In this document: piece after piece, positions 44,537-52,545 of the stretch
Layout: each line of letters begins with the position of its first letter
How positions within the stretch are numbered: the first letter of the stretch is position 1
From: Methylosinus trichosporium OB3b
GTDB lineage: Bacteria; Pseudomonadota; Alphaproteobacteria; Rhizobiales; Beijerinckiaceae
DNA: 64,000 bases
Assembly (NCBI RefSeq): GCF_002752655.1
Contig: NZ_CP023740.1
Coordinates: forward strand, 116,220 to 180,219
Direction: 5' to 3'
Translations under genes and position numbers: made by a program
Notes under the pieces: model-generated
The model's input: the letters and a program-made list of their open reading frames with translations, nothing else
Databases searched by the model: none
Told to the model about the DNA's origin: nothing

Positions 44537-46726
44537 ATGGTCATAAATTTGAAGAACCTTCTACCGGAAGAGACGATGATCGAGTCTCGGCTGTCCGCGA
44601 CGGCTCCCCCGTCGTCTCCGCTGCAGATCCGACGCGGGCAGAAGCACCACGACAAAGGCGTCGAATATTCTCGCGCCGACCGCTGGACGAAAGCGTTGCA
44701 CGAATTCGAGGAGGCTGTCCGCTGCGCGCCCGATCAACCGCGCTTTCATTATGGTCACGGTATCGCGCTCTCTCGTTTCGATCGCTTCGAAGAGGCGATT
44801 GCGGCGTTTCAGCGTGAGCTGGCGATGAAGCCCGATCATCCGCCCACTCTCGCCGAGATCGGCGCCTGTCATGCGCGCCTCGGCCGTCGAAAAGAGGGCA
44901 TCCCGTATCTGCGAAAGGCGCTGAATCTATTTGGCGGAATGCCGAATCATCAGTTCAATCTCGGTCTCGCTCTTCTTTCCGAGGGCAAGCCGCTGGAGGC
45001 GATCGCCGCCTTCGATCGCGCGCTGGCCCTCGATCCCACCTATATCAACGCTTATCGGCTGCGCGGCCTCGCCCATGCGATCAACGGAAACCAGCAGCAA
45101 TCCGTGCAAGATCTTCATGCGGCGGTGGCGCTCGATACGAGGAATTACCAGACCATGCTGGTGCTCGGAACGCAGCTCGGCAAGAGCGAGCGCGAGCGCG
45201 AGGCGGGCATGTTGTTCGAAATGGCGGCGAAGGTCGCGCCGGACATTGCTCTGCCGCAATATTTCTTCGCTCATTTCCTCATCAGCCATCACCTTTACGA
45301 GATGGGCCTGAAACATGTGGATCGCGCCATCGCGCTGGAGCCGCGATCGGGCGAATATCAGGCTTTGCGCGCTTTCGGCCTGCTCGGGCAGGGCCGCATC
45401 GACGAATCGGTCGCGAGCTATCGCCGCGCCGGCGAGCTCGATCCGAGCAGCGCCGATATCGCCGGTGGATTATTGTTCACCTTGCAGCATAAAACGGGCG
45501 TGACCAAGCAGGACTTGCTCGACGCGCATAAGCGATGGGCCGCGCTCTATCGCCCGCGGGAGCCCAAAGATCGATTCGCCTTCGGCAATGATCCCGATTC
45601 CGGCCGCCGGCCGCGGCTGGGCCTTGTCTCGGCCGACATGCATCGCCATGCGGTGACCTATCTCGTGCTGCGCGCCTTCGAGCAATTGGGAGCGCTCGGC
45701 TATGAGATCTTCTGCTACAAGACGGATCGCAAGCGCCAGGACGACGAATTCAGCGATCGATATAAAGCCGTCGCCGCGAGCTGGCGAGACGTCTCCGATC
45801 TCGACGACGACCAATTGGCCGCTCTGATCGCCGAGCAGGGCGTAGATGTGCTGTTCGACCTCTCGGGCCATACGCATGGATGTCGCCTAACGTTGTTCGC
45901 CCAACGGGCCGCGCCGGTGCAATTGAGCTGGGCCGGCTATGTCGGAACGATCGGCCTCGACACATATGATGGGCTCATTGCCGACCCCGTCGAAGCGCCG
46001 CCCTGCGACGACGAATATTATGTGGAGCCGATCATTCGCCTTCCCGATTGCTACGTCTGCTATCAGCCGCCCTTGCGCGCGCCCGATGTGGGTCCGCTTC
46101 CTTTTCTCGAGAGTGGGGTATTCACCTTCGGATGTTTCAATCGTCCGGCGAAGCTCAACGCCGAGGTGGCCCGCGCTTGGGCGCGAATTCTCGAGCGCGT
46201 CCCGAACGGGCGAATCCTTCTCGTCTATGGCGGCTTGCAGGAGCCGACGACGCAGGAGGCGGTCTATATGATACTCGAGAATGGCGGGCTTTCGCGCGAG
46301 CGCGTGGATCTCATCGGCGAATCCGATCAGCAGAAGCTCCTCCAGGCCTATGTCGAAAGGATCGATCTCGCGCTCGACCCGTTTCCTTATTCGGGCGGCG
46401 TCACGACGCTCGAGGCGATGTGGATGGGCGTTCCGGTGGTGACGATGGTGGGCGAGACATTTGCCGGACGTCACTCCGCGACGCATCTCACCGCGGCCGG
46501 ACTCTCGCATTTCTGCACGTATAGCGTCGAGGACTATGTCGAGCTGGCCGTCGGTTGGGCCGAGCGTCCGCAGGAGCTGGCCTCGCTGCGCCTTCGTTTA
46601 CGCGAGCAAGTCGCCTCCTCGCCGCTCAATGATCCTGTTCGGTTCGGAAACAATCTTTCGACGGCATTGATGGGGCTTTGGAAAGACTGGTGCGATCAGC
46701 GCGCCGTCATCCACGGCGAGGGATGA
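44537..46726 (+). CDS. TPR-containing protein O-GlcNAc transferase-like glycosyltransferase (GT41/SPINDLY type)
   Basis: The 729-residue protein has about seven TPR units (residues 30-300; for example FHYGHGIALSRFDRFEEAIA, NLGLALLSEGKPLEAIAAFD). The GT41 catalytic part follows: RLGLVSADMHRHAVTYLV, DVLFDLSGHTHGCRLTLFAQ, APVQLSWAGYVGTIGLDTYD, VFTFGCFNRPAKL, LALDPFPYSGGVTTLEAMWM and VTMVGETFAGRHSATHLTAA. Such enzymes transfer a sugar to Ser/Thr or Asn of proteins in the cytosol. HMW1C, also GT41, glycosylates a two-partner-secretion adhesin, so the divergent adhesin gene is an attractive substrate. ATG 44576, with GGAAGAG upstream, is an alternative start. Confidence 0.92.
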   Translation: MVINLKNLLPEETMIESRLSATAPPSSPLQIRRGQKHHDKGVEYSRADRWTKALHEFEEAVRCAPDQPRFHYGHGIALSRFDRFEEAIAAFQRELAMKPDHPPTLAEIGACHARLGRRKEGIPYLRKALNLFGGMPNHQFNLGLALLSEGKPLEAIAAFDRALALDPTYINAYRLRGLAHAINGNQQQSVQDLHAAVALDTRNYQTMLVLGTQLGKSEREREAGMLFEMAAKVAPDIALPQYFFAHFLISHHLYEMGLKHVDRAIALEPRSGEYQALRAFGLLGQGRIDESVASYRRAGELDPSSADIAGGLLFTLQHKTGVTKQDLLDAHKRWAALYRPREPKDRFAFGNDPDSGRRPRLGLVSADMHRHAVTYLVLRAFEQLGALGYEIFCYKTDRKRQDDEFSDRYKAVAASWRDVSDLDDDQLAALIAEQGVDVLFDLSGHTHGCRLTLFAQRAAPVQLSWAGYVGTIGLDTYDGLIADPVEAPPCDDEYYVEPIIRLPDCYVCYQPPLRAPDVGPLPFLESGVFTFGCFNRPAKLNAEVARAWARILERVPNGRILLVYGGLQEPTTQEAVYMILENGGLSRERVDLIGESDQQKLLQAYVERIDLALDPFPYSGGVTTLEAMWMGVPVVTMVGETFAGRHSATHLTAAGLSHFCTYSVEDYVELAVGWAERPQELASLRLRLREQVASSPLNDPVRFGNNLSTALMGLWKDWCDQRAVIHGEG

Positions 46727-46737
46727 CACATCGTCTC

Positions 46738-46748
46738 GGGGGGGGGGG
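46738..46748. repeat. Homopolymeric tract of 11 G
   Basis: An uninterrupted run of eleven G starts 11 bases after the glycosyltransferase stop. Runs this long are rare even in GC-rich DNA and are prone to slippage. It is outside any supported gene. Confidence 0.85.
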
Positions 46749-46989
46749 AGTTGTGTGGACACGCGATTTGGAGTCGGAGCGCTCACGGGGGCGGGGTCCG
46801 AAAGCGCGGGCGCGCGACTATTTTAATATAGTGGCGCATATCTCGAATAAAGCTGCCGATAATAATGAATATACTGAACGTTGGTCCTTGACGCAAACAG
46901 AGGGTTGTGCAAAGCTTATATATGTAAACGCTATATATAATTACTCGACGAGAGCCAAGACTTGAGTCGACTTACCAAAGAGGTATGTA

Positions 46990-47919
46990 ATGTTGCCAAG
47001 TAGCAAGATAAAAGAACTCGTTCTCGCCGGAGCGGCTGCCGCCGCTCTGATGGCCGCCGCGCCCCCGGCTCAGGCGACCACCACTATCTATGTCGCAGTC
47101 GCAGCCAACTTCGCAAATCCGCTGAATGATATCATCGGAAAATTCAAGACTTATGCACTGTCGACCTATGGTTACGACTACGACGTGACCTATACATCCG
47201 GAGCCTCTGGCAATCTACTGAGCCAGATCACCGGCAGCTGCGCTACAACGCCGACCTGCGCCACCACCAATCCCAACGCCTGGGGACACTATGACCTGTT
47301 TCTCTCAGCGGATGTCTCGCGCCCGCTGACTTTGTACAGCACCTATCCTTCTCTGGTGTCGACTTGGACGACCGGCGCGAGCCCTGCGAGCGCGAATTAT
47401 CTCTTCGAATATGCGCAAGGATATCTCGAGCTCTACACCAACACCGGCGCCTGGAACGTGAGTTCGGGATTGCCCTCGGGCTGGACAACGAAAGGCGTCG
47501 GCATCGCCGCCCCCGGATCGGCGCCTTATGGCCTCGCGGCGACGCAAGAGCTCTGGAATGCCTATACCGTTACCTCAACGAGCGCTTTGGTCCATTCCAC
47601 CTACGCCGATATCGCGTCCATCTACAATGCGGTGGTCGCAGGAACCGAGACGTTCGGTTATGTCGCGAAGTCACAAATCTGCTCGGCGGGCGCTGTGAAC
47701 GTGCCGTCAACGCGACACCAGTCGATATCACCGAGTTCGACCACTTATAATGCGATCATTCAAGACGGTGTCATTATCGCCAACACCACGGCTCGGACGC
47801 GTACAGCCGGCGAAGAAACCGAATTGCGGCTGTTCGTCGCATATCTGAACAATCATACGACATCGCCTCCATCTGACACCGTAACGACGCTTCTGAACTA
47901 TTGCTACGGTGTGCCATGA
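46990..47919 (+). CDS. Orphan ModA-like periplasmic substrate-binding protein
   Basis: The 309-residue protein has a Sec signal peptide (LVLAGAAAAALMAAAPPAQA) and the start of the ModA/type 2 periplasmic binding fold (TTIYVAVAANFANPLNDIIG, then TYTSGASGNLLSQITG), where ModA has its oxyanion-binding serines. Later motifs GIAAPGSAPYGLAATQELWN and TFGYVAKSQIC fit the same fold. Extra Cys and Thr/Ser/Asn-rich loops set it apart from typical ModA. No permease or ATPase is adjacent. AGAGG lies upstream of the ATG. The ligand may be an oxyanion or something else. Confidence 0.75.
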   Translation: MLPSSKIKELVLAGAAAAALMAAAPPAQATTTIYVAVAANFANPLNDIIGKFKTYALSTYGYDYDVTYTSGASGNLLSQITGSCATTPTCATTNPNAWGHYDLFLSADVSRPLTLYSTYPSLVSTWTTGASPASANYLFEYAQGYLELYTNTGAWNVSSGLPSGWTTKGVGIAAPGSAPYGLAATQELWNAYTVTSTSALVHSTYADIASIYNAVVAGTETFGYVAKSQICSAGAVNVPSTRHQSISPSSTTYNAIIQDGVIIANTTARTRTAGEETELRLFVAYLNNHTTSPPSDTVTTLLNYCYGVP

Positions 47920-48101
47920 TTACGCCTGACGGAGAGGTGCAGCCGCGTTCCGTGAGCTTGTGACTTCTAGACTTCGCTGACCCAGCCATGGTTGGTCGGC
48001 TCTAAAAACTCGGTCGATCCGCGGCGATTTTGCCGATCGCGGATCGACGGTTCTGGTGCGAACGGCGTGAGCGGATAATAATCCGATTGTGTCGCAAATT
48101 T

Positions 48102-48898
48102 GGCTTTGTCGCAATTTCTGTTTATAGACGCGCGAGCGTATGAGAATGACGCGGCTCACGCGGGGAGGGCGTAGAACTGCTGGGCTGGACGCAATTTGCC
48201 CGCGTTGCATCTACCCTTTTCGGATCATGTGCATCAGCTCGATGCCGGAAAGCGTCGCAGCAGCGGATCGAAATGATTTGAAACCCAACATCGGTCGCGT
48301 CACTCGCTTTACCGCTCGATGGTCCTGCTCGACGATATTATTGAGATATTTGATGCGGCGGATTTCGATGTCCGCTTCATGCTCCGCATTGTAGCGTTCG
48401 ATCGCCGCCGTGTTGGCGCCGCTCTTGTCGATCGTGATCTTCTCTGGCTCGCCATGCTGGCCGATCGCCTTGCGCAAAAAGCGCAACGCGGCTTTGCAGT
48501 CCCTCTTGGCCGTCAGCAGGAAATCCACCGTCCCGCCTGCCTTGTCGACCGCCCGATACAGATATTTCCAGCAGCCTTTGACTTTCACGTAGGTCTCATC
48601 GAGACGCCAGCTGGATCCGATCGAGCGCTTGCGAGCGTGGAACTGTTTCTCCAGCAAAGGAGCATACTTGACGACCCAGCGGTTGAGCGTCGAATGGTCG
48701 ACTTCGACACCTCGCTCTTCCATCATTTCCTCGAGTTGACGATAGCTCATCGGATACGCCACATACCAGCGGACGCCCCACAGAATCACGTCGCGTTCAA
48801 AATGGCTGCCCTTGAAATCAATCATCGCACTCGTCCGCAGATCCACTGCCGGCAATTATAGCCCAAACCGACCTGCGACAAAAATTCGCGACAGAACC
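48102..48898 (-). mobile_element. IS6-family insertion sequence, copy 2
   Basis: The 797-bp copy has ends GGCTTTGTCGCAATTTCTG on the left and, on the right, the complement of GGTTCTGTCGCGAATTTTTG. A second, partial end (GATTGTGTCGCAAATTT, 48085-48101) abuts its left side, a relic of another copy. No target duplication is seen. Confidence 0.82.
48211..48825 (-). CDS. IS6-family transposase (copy 2), shortened C-terminus
   Basis: From MIDFKGSHFERDV it is almost identical to copy 1 and keeps the catalytic residues (WRLDETY, TIDKSG, NIVEQDHR). It stops right after MHMIRKG, so the last 19 or so residues found in copy 1 are missing because of a local sequence change near 48200. The catalytic core is complete, so activity is possible. 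Confidence 0.88.
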   Translation of the reverse strand: MIDFKGSHFERDVILWGVRWYVAYPMSYRQLEEMMEERGVEVDHSTLNRWVVKYAPLLEKQFHARKRSIGSSWRLDETYVKVKGCWKYLYRAVDKAGGTVDFLLTAKRDCKAALRFLRKAIGQHGEPEKITIDKSGANTAAIERYNAEHEADIEIRRIKYLNNIVEQDHRAVKRVTRPMLGFKSFRSAAATLSGIELMHMIRKG

Positions 48899-48973
48899 GG
48901 CGAATGCGCCAACTAGCTTGCAAACGCCGGATACGCTTTCGTCAAAATGTGAAACGCTCTAGACCGGACAGCA

Positions 48974-49339
48974 TCACGGGGATAACCAGGCCTCTGCATG
49001 ACGTAGTGATCGTGGGCCTAGAAGCGGCGTCATCTGCTGCCACAAGCTTGCACTTTGGACAGCCCGAGTCGCTAGAGCTTCAATAAGGCCAGTTGCGACG
49101 GCTGTCACCAATCCTTGATCGCTACTCTCCATAGCCTGCTCAATCAATGAGAACAGGCGGCGGTTAGTGTCGACGTCTGCGCTACCAAAGTTCTCGGCGA
49201 TCCGATCGCCAAGGGCGGCGAACAGCGTCGTTACAGGTGGCTCTTCTGGCCGCCACTCGTCGAGTGTTTCCTGGTACGCAGCTTTTACGCCACCAGAGGC
49301 TGCAACCAACAAACCCAGAAACTCTTCCCGGCCCATCAT
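48974..49339 (-). CDS. Small protein resembling DUF7674-type immunity proteins
   Basis: The 121-residue, mostly helical protein includes FAALGDRIAENFGSADVDTN followed by RRLFSLIEQAMESSDQGLV and a late ATGLIEALATRA segment, a layout I associate with the DUF7674 family of small acidic proteins near polymorphic toxins. Its ATG overlaps the stop of a truncated upstream frame (49339-49478), the coupling expected of a toxin/immunity pair. Family assignment is from memory and tentative. Confidence 0.6.
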   Translation of the reverse strand: MMGREEFLGLLVAASGGVKAAYQETLDEWRPEEPPVTTLFAALGDRIAENFGSADVDTNRRLFSLIEQAMESSDQGLVTAVATGLIEALATRAVQSASLWQQMTPLLGPRSLRHAEAWLSP

Positions 49340-49478
49340 CACCGTCCCCCCAGCGCATTGCTCATATCTCTGATTACGTTTTCCGCAGCCGCTCGGTCAC
49401 CGGGCAGAGCGGTCGGGTTCTTCGAAAGCCAGCGCTCAAGTGCCCGAATGCTGTCCGCCGCCTTTTGAGAATGGAAAG
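49339..49478 (-). pseudogene. C-terminal 45 residues of a polymorphic toxin, cut by IS6
   Basis: Minus-strand codons read FHSQKAADSIRALERWLSKN and end in ENVIRDMSNALGGR before TGA at 49339-49341, which overlaps the next ATG. The frame runs straight out of the edge of IS6 copy 3, so the rest of the gene was lost. Tails of this kind (a helical RALxxWLxxNP segment followed by GDxxAAENVIxDMxNAL) end several Rhs- or CDI-type toxins. Confidence 0.6.
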
Positions 49479-50280
49479 GGTTCTGTCGCGAATTTTTGTC
49501 GCAGGTCGGTTTGGGCTATAATTGCCGGCAGGGGAGTTGGCGGACGAGCGCGATGATCGATTTCAAGGGCAGCCATTTTGAACGCGAAGTGGTCCTGTGG
49601 GGCGTCCGCTGGTATGTGGCGTATCCGATGAGCTATCGCCAACTCGAAGAAATGATGGAAGAGCGCGGCGTCGATGTCGACCATTCCACGCTCAACCGTT
49701 GGGTCGTCAAGTATGCCCCTTTGCTGGAGAAGCGGTTTCGTGCTGGCAAGCGCACGGTCGGTTCGAGCTGGCGGCTCGATGAGACCTACGTGAAAATCAA
49801 AGGGTGCTGGAAATATCTGTATAGGGCGGTCGACAAGGCCGGCGCGACGGTGGATTTCCTGCTGACGGCCAAGAGGGACTACAAAGCTGCGTTGCGCTTT
49901 TTGCGCAAGGCGATCGGCCAGCATGGCGAGCCGGAGAAGATCACGATCGACAAGAGCGGCGCCAACACGGCAGCGATCGAACGGTACAATGCGGAGCATG
50001 AAGCGGATATCGAAATCCGCCGCATCAAATATCTCAATAATATCGTTGAGCAGGACCATCGAGCGGTGAAGCGAGTGACGCGGCCGATGTTGGGTTTCAA
50101 ATCATTTCGATCCGCTGCTGCGACACTCTCGGGGATCGAGCTCATGCATATGATCCGAAAGGACCAGTTGCGGACCAGGGGCAAATTGCGTCCAGCGCAG
50201 CAGTTCTATGCACTCCGGCGTGAGCTGCGTCACGCTCACACGCTCAACGCGTCTATATAAACAAAAATTGCGACAAAGCC
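49479..50280 (+). mobile_element. IS6-family insertion sequence, copy 3
   Basis: The 802-bp copy runs from GGTTCTGTCGCGAATTTTTG to the complement of GGCTTTGTCGCAATTTTTG, in inverted orientation to copies 1 and 2. A further solitary end (AAAATTCGCGACAGAACC, 50281-50298) abuts its right side. Copies 2 and 3 face each other across 580 bases. Confidence 0.85.
49553..50260 (+). CDS. IS6-family transposase (copy 3)
   Basis: The 235-residue protein is nearly identical to copy 1 (DDE residues in WRLDETYVKIKG, TIDKSG and NIVEQDHR). It reads on past QQFYAL into RRELRHAHTLNASI because its stop differs. A few amino-acid changes (EVVLWG, AGKRTVGSS) show that the copies have begun to drift. Confidence 0.93.
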   Translation: MIDFKGSHFEREVVLWGVRWYVAYPMSYRQLEEMMEERGVDVDHSTLNRWVVKYAPLLEKRFRAGKRTVGSSWRLDETYVKIKGCWKYLYRAVDKAGATVDFLLTAKRDYKAALRFLRKAIGQHGEPEKITIDKSGANTAAIERYNAEHEADIEIRRIKYLNNIVEQDHRAVKRVTRPMLGFKSFRSAAATLSGIELMHMIRKDQLRTRGKLRPAQQFYALRRELRHAHTLNASI

Positions 50281-51481
50281 AAAATTCGCGACAGAACCGT
50301 TCCGCCCGCCGCGCTGCCGACGATCGTAGCCCATTCCGGCCGGCGATAAAAATTTGCGACAAAGCCCTTCGTTCACGGTGACGTTCGAAGCGCTGGTAGC
50401 CTGCGGATCTCGCATTGGCGGCTAAGGCGAGTAATTCGTCCAAGTCGTCGTCGTTCGGCGAATATCCATAGATCTCAGCATAGGTCCGGCGAATGCCAGC
50501 ACGTAGATCGTCGTCCTCGATCTCGGGATGCAGCACTCGAGCGAGCCACCGCTCGAGCAATGGATCGAATACGGGAACGACGAAAATGGGAAATTCCGGA
50601 ACGCGGTAGACCTTGGCCGCCCGAACGGCGCGCAGCAGCCTCCATCGATGGTCGTTCATGAAATATTCGGGCTCCATCTGCCCGGCCGAGCCTTGCAGCA
50701 AGATCACGTCCGGATCCAGCACCGCCACCTGCTCGAGCGATAAATGCGCTGCGACGGCGCCGTGACGGGCGACATTGGTCGCACCAACGAGTTCCAGCCG
50801 CTCATTGATATATTGCTTCGGGCCGCCTATCCAACTGGAGTTCTCGTTGGAGACGACGATCAGCGCCGTCACCTTGCTCGCGTCGCGGACGGTCCGGGCA
50901 ATCGCTTCCGTCTCCTCGGCATAGCGCCGCAGAAGGGTCTCTGCTCGCTCGGAGGCCCCGCTGATTTCCGCCATTCTGCGCCATAGGGCGAGATGACTCC
51001 GCGTCAGCGGATAGGCCGTTTGAAATGCGACGAATTCGAATGACGCTCCTTTTTCGATCGAGTTTATTTGCGACGACCAGCCGAGCACGGCGTCGGGCGA
51101 TGACCGCAAAACCTCCTCGAAATTCGGGCGCTCGGTTCCGCCGATCAGACGCGCGCGACTGGCGCCAGGAAAAATCCGATCGAGGAAAGCGCGGTCCATG
51201 CCCGACCGGCCGAGGTCGCTCGCGCCGACGATCCGGTCCGCGCTCCCGGCGAGCGTCAGAAAGGTCGGCATGACATTCGCGGAAAAGAAGATGCGTTTGG
51301 GCGGCTCGGCGAAGCCATGCGTCCTGCCCAGCATGTCGACGATTTGGAATGGAGCCGTGGAATGGTCTTTGGGCTTCGTCCTCGGCGGATGAAGAGCGAG
51401 CGCAAAAATCAGAGCGCAGCAAGTGACGAAGCCTGCGACGACCGACCAGGAGCTCGACGAGTTCGACCGCAGCCGCGCCAT
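50102..51481 (-). CDS. FecB/BtuF-like periplasmic substrate-binding protein, C-terminus altered by an IS end
   Basis: A hydrophobic N-terminal segment (VVAGFVTCCALIFALALHPP) directs export or anchors it. The type III binding fold follows: VDMLGRTHGFAEPPKRIFFS, NVMPTFLTLAGSADRIVGAS, then NFEEVLRSSPDAVLGWSS, and a second lobe with ALIVVSNENSSWIGG and LEQVAVLDPDVILLQG. Homologous sequence ends at about residue 370 (YQRFERHRE). The last 90 residues are read from IS6-end and IS6 sequence, so the native stop was lost. It begins directly after the radical SAM gene and would feed the FecCD-type importer. The ligand is probably a metal chelate or cofactor. Confidence 0.85.
   Translation of the reverse strand: MARLRSNSSSSWSVVAGFVTCCALIFALALHPPRTKPKDHSTAPFQIVDMLGRTHGFAEPPKRIFFSANVMPTFLTLAGSADRIVGASDLGRSGMDRAFLDRIFPGASRARLIGGTERPNFEEVLRSSPDAVLGWSSQINSIEKGASFEFVAFQTAYPLTRSHLALWRRMAEISGASERAETLLRRYAEETEAIARTVRDASKVTALIVVSNENSSWIGGPKQYINERLELVGATNVARHGAVAAHLSLEQVAVLDPDVILLQGSAGQMEPEYFMNDHRWRLLRAVRAAKVYRVPEFPIFVVPVFDPLLERWLARVLHPEIEDDDLRAGIRRTYAEIYGYSPNDDDLDELLALAANARSAGYQRFERHRERRALSQIFIAGRNGLRSSAARRAERFCREFWLCRNFCLYRRVERVSVTQLTPECIELLRWTQFAPGPQLVLSDHMHELDPRECRSSGSK
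50281..50363. repeat. Stacked solitary IS6-type ends
   Basis: AAAATTCGCGACAGAACC (50281-50298) and, 40-odd bases on, AAAATTTGCGACAAAGCC (50346-50363) are both IS6-type ends without their own transposase. The second lies in the last codons of the binding-protein gene and has altered its C-terminus. Confidence 0.6.
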
Positions 51482-52528
51482 TCAATTTCCCATTTGGAGA
51501 TGCGTGAGCGGTCGCTCGAAGTCAGTCGGATGCTCGGCCAGATGAAGGTCGAGCCACTTCATCTCGATGCAGCGCTGAAGCGGGTAGATTTTCGTTCCGT
51601 CCCGGTCGCCGTAGCGTTCGCACAACTCGTTCAGCGCGGGAATCACAGCGTAGGCGGCCCGCGTGCGCGCGTCATATTCGGCGACGATCTCGTCGCAGCT
51701 CATGTTCTCGAGCTGCTCGATATTGCCGTCGTTGACATTCAAGATGAGTTGCGGCTCGCGCGCCGCGAAACGACCGCCTCGAACGAGGTCGATCCATTCG
51801 CGTTCTGAGCGCCAGACGCCCTCCCGCGTCGACTCGCGAATCAATGGCTCCATCCAGGCCGGCAAGGCGTCGCGTATCTTTTCGTCGATCCGCTCCTCCT
51901 CATGGCGAACGCCCCAGCCGAAATAGAAGAACGGCAGCGCGTAACGCCAATCGCCATCATGCTTCGGGAGCTGGTTCAGCATGTCGTCGAGCGCCCGCAG
52001 ATGAGGCAGCGTGCTGCGCGCCACGAAGAGACGCGCGCCGAGCGCCATGCCGATATCGCCCGCGATCTCCAATGTCGACATGATGAGATCGAAATTGCCC
52101 GCACGTCCGTTCCAGGCGTCGTGGACCCCGCCGATTCCTGCGAGCGACGCATGCGCCGTCCGGCAGCCGAACGCCTGCCGCTCGAGCAGCCATTCGCGCA
52201 GCTCTGCGCGTGCTCGCCATCGGAGACCGCCGAGCGTGATGCCGGAAAGCGTGGGATAGCTTCTCGGAAATTTCAGCTCGAGGTCGCGGACGAGACCGAG
52301 TGTTTTCCGATCATAGTCGGAAGTGTAGTTCAGCACATAGGAGATATAGATCTCGCCTGCCTGCTCCAGCTCCCATTCGAGGAGTCGTTCGACGAGGCGT
52401 AGAAAACGCTCGGAGGTCATGCGGGTCAATTTCTTGTCTCCCATCAGGCAATATTTGCAGCTGTGGGCGCAAGGAAACAGCTTCGCATGGACCAGCATGC
52501 GGCGCGCCGGTCGAGCGATCGACGTCAT
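51482..52528 (-). CDS. Radical SAM protein of the TonB/nitrogenase-like cluster
   Basis: The CxxxCxxC motif for the [4Fe-4S] cluster is Cys20, Cys24 and Cys27 (CAHSCKYC), close to the N-terminus as in minimal radical SAM enzymes. The rest of the 348 residues fits a partial TIM barrel (QAGEIYISYVLNYTSDYDRK, SGITLGGLRWRARAELREWL, GFDL-like loops) and has no extra Cys-rich SPASM domain. The reaction cannot be named. It lies between the TonB-dependent receptor (17 bases upstream) and the binding protein (adjacent), so it is part of the uptake operon. Radical SAM enzymes are also typical of metallocofactor assembly, for example NifB. Confidence 0.85.
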   Translation of the reverse strand: MTSIARPARRMLVHAKLFPCAHSCKYCLMGDKKLTRMTSERFLRLVERLLEWELEQAGEIYISYVLNYTSDYDRKTLGLVRDLELKFPRSYPTLSGITLGGLRWRARAELREWLLERQAFGCRTAHASLAGIGGVHDAWNGRAGNFDLIMSTLEIAGDIGMALGARLFVARSTLPHLRALDDMLNQLPKHDGDWRYALPFFYFGWGVRHEEERIDEKIRDALPAWMEPLIRESTREGVWRSEREWIDLVRGGRFAAREPQLILNVNDGNIEQLENMSCDEIVAEYDARTRAAYAVIPALNELCERYGDRDGTKIYPLQRCIEMKWLDLHLAEHPTDFERPLTHLQMGN

Positions 52529-52545
52529 GATGCGGGCTCCGTCCG

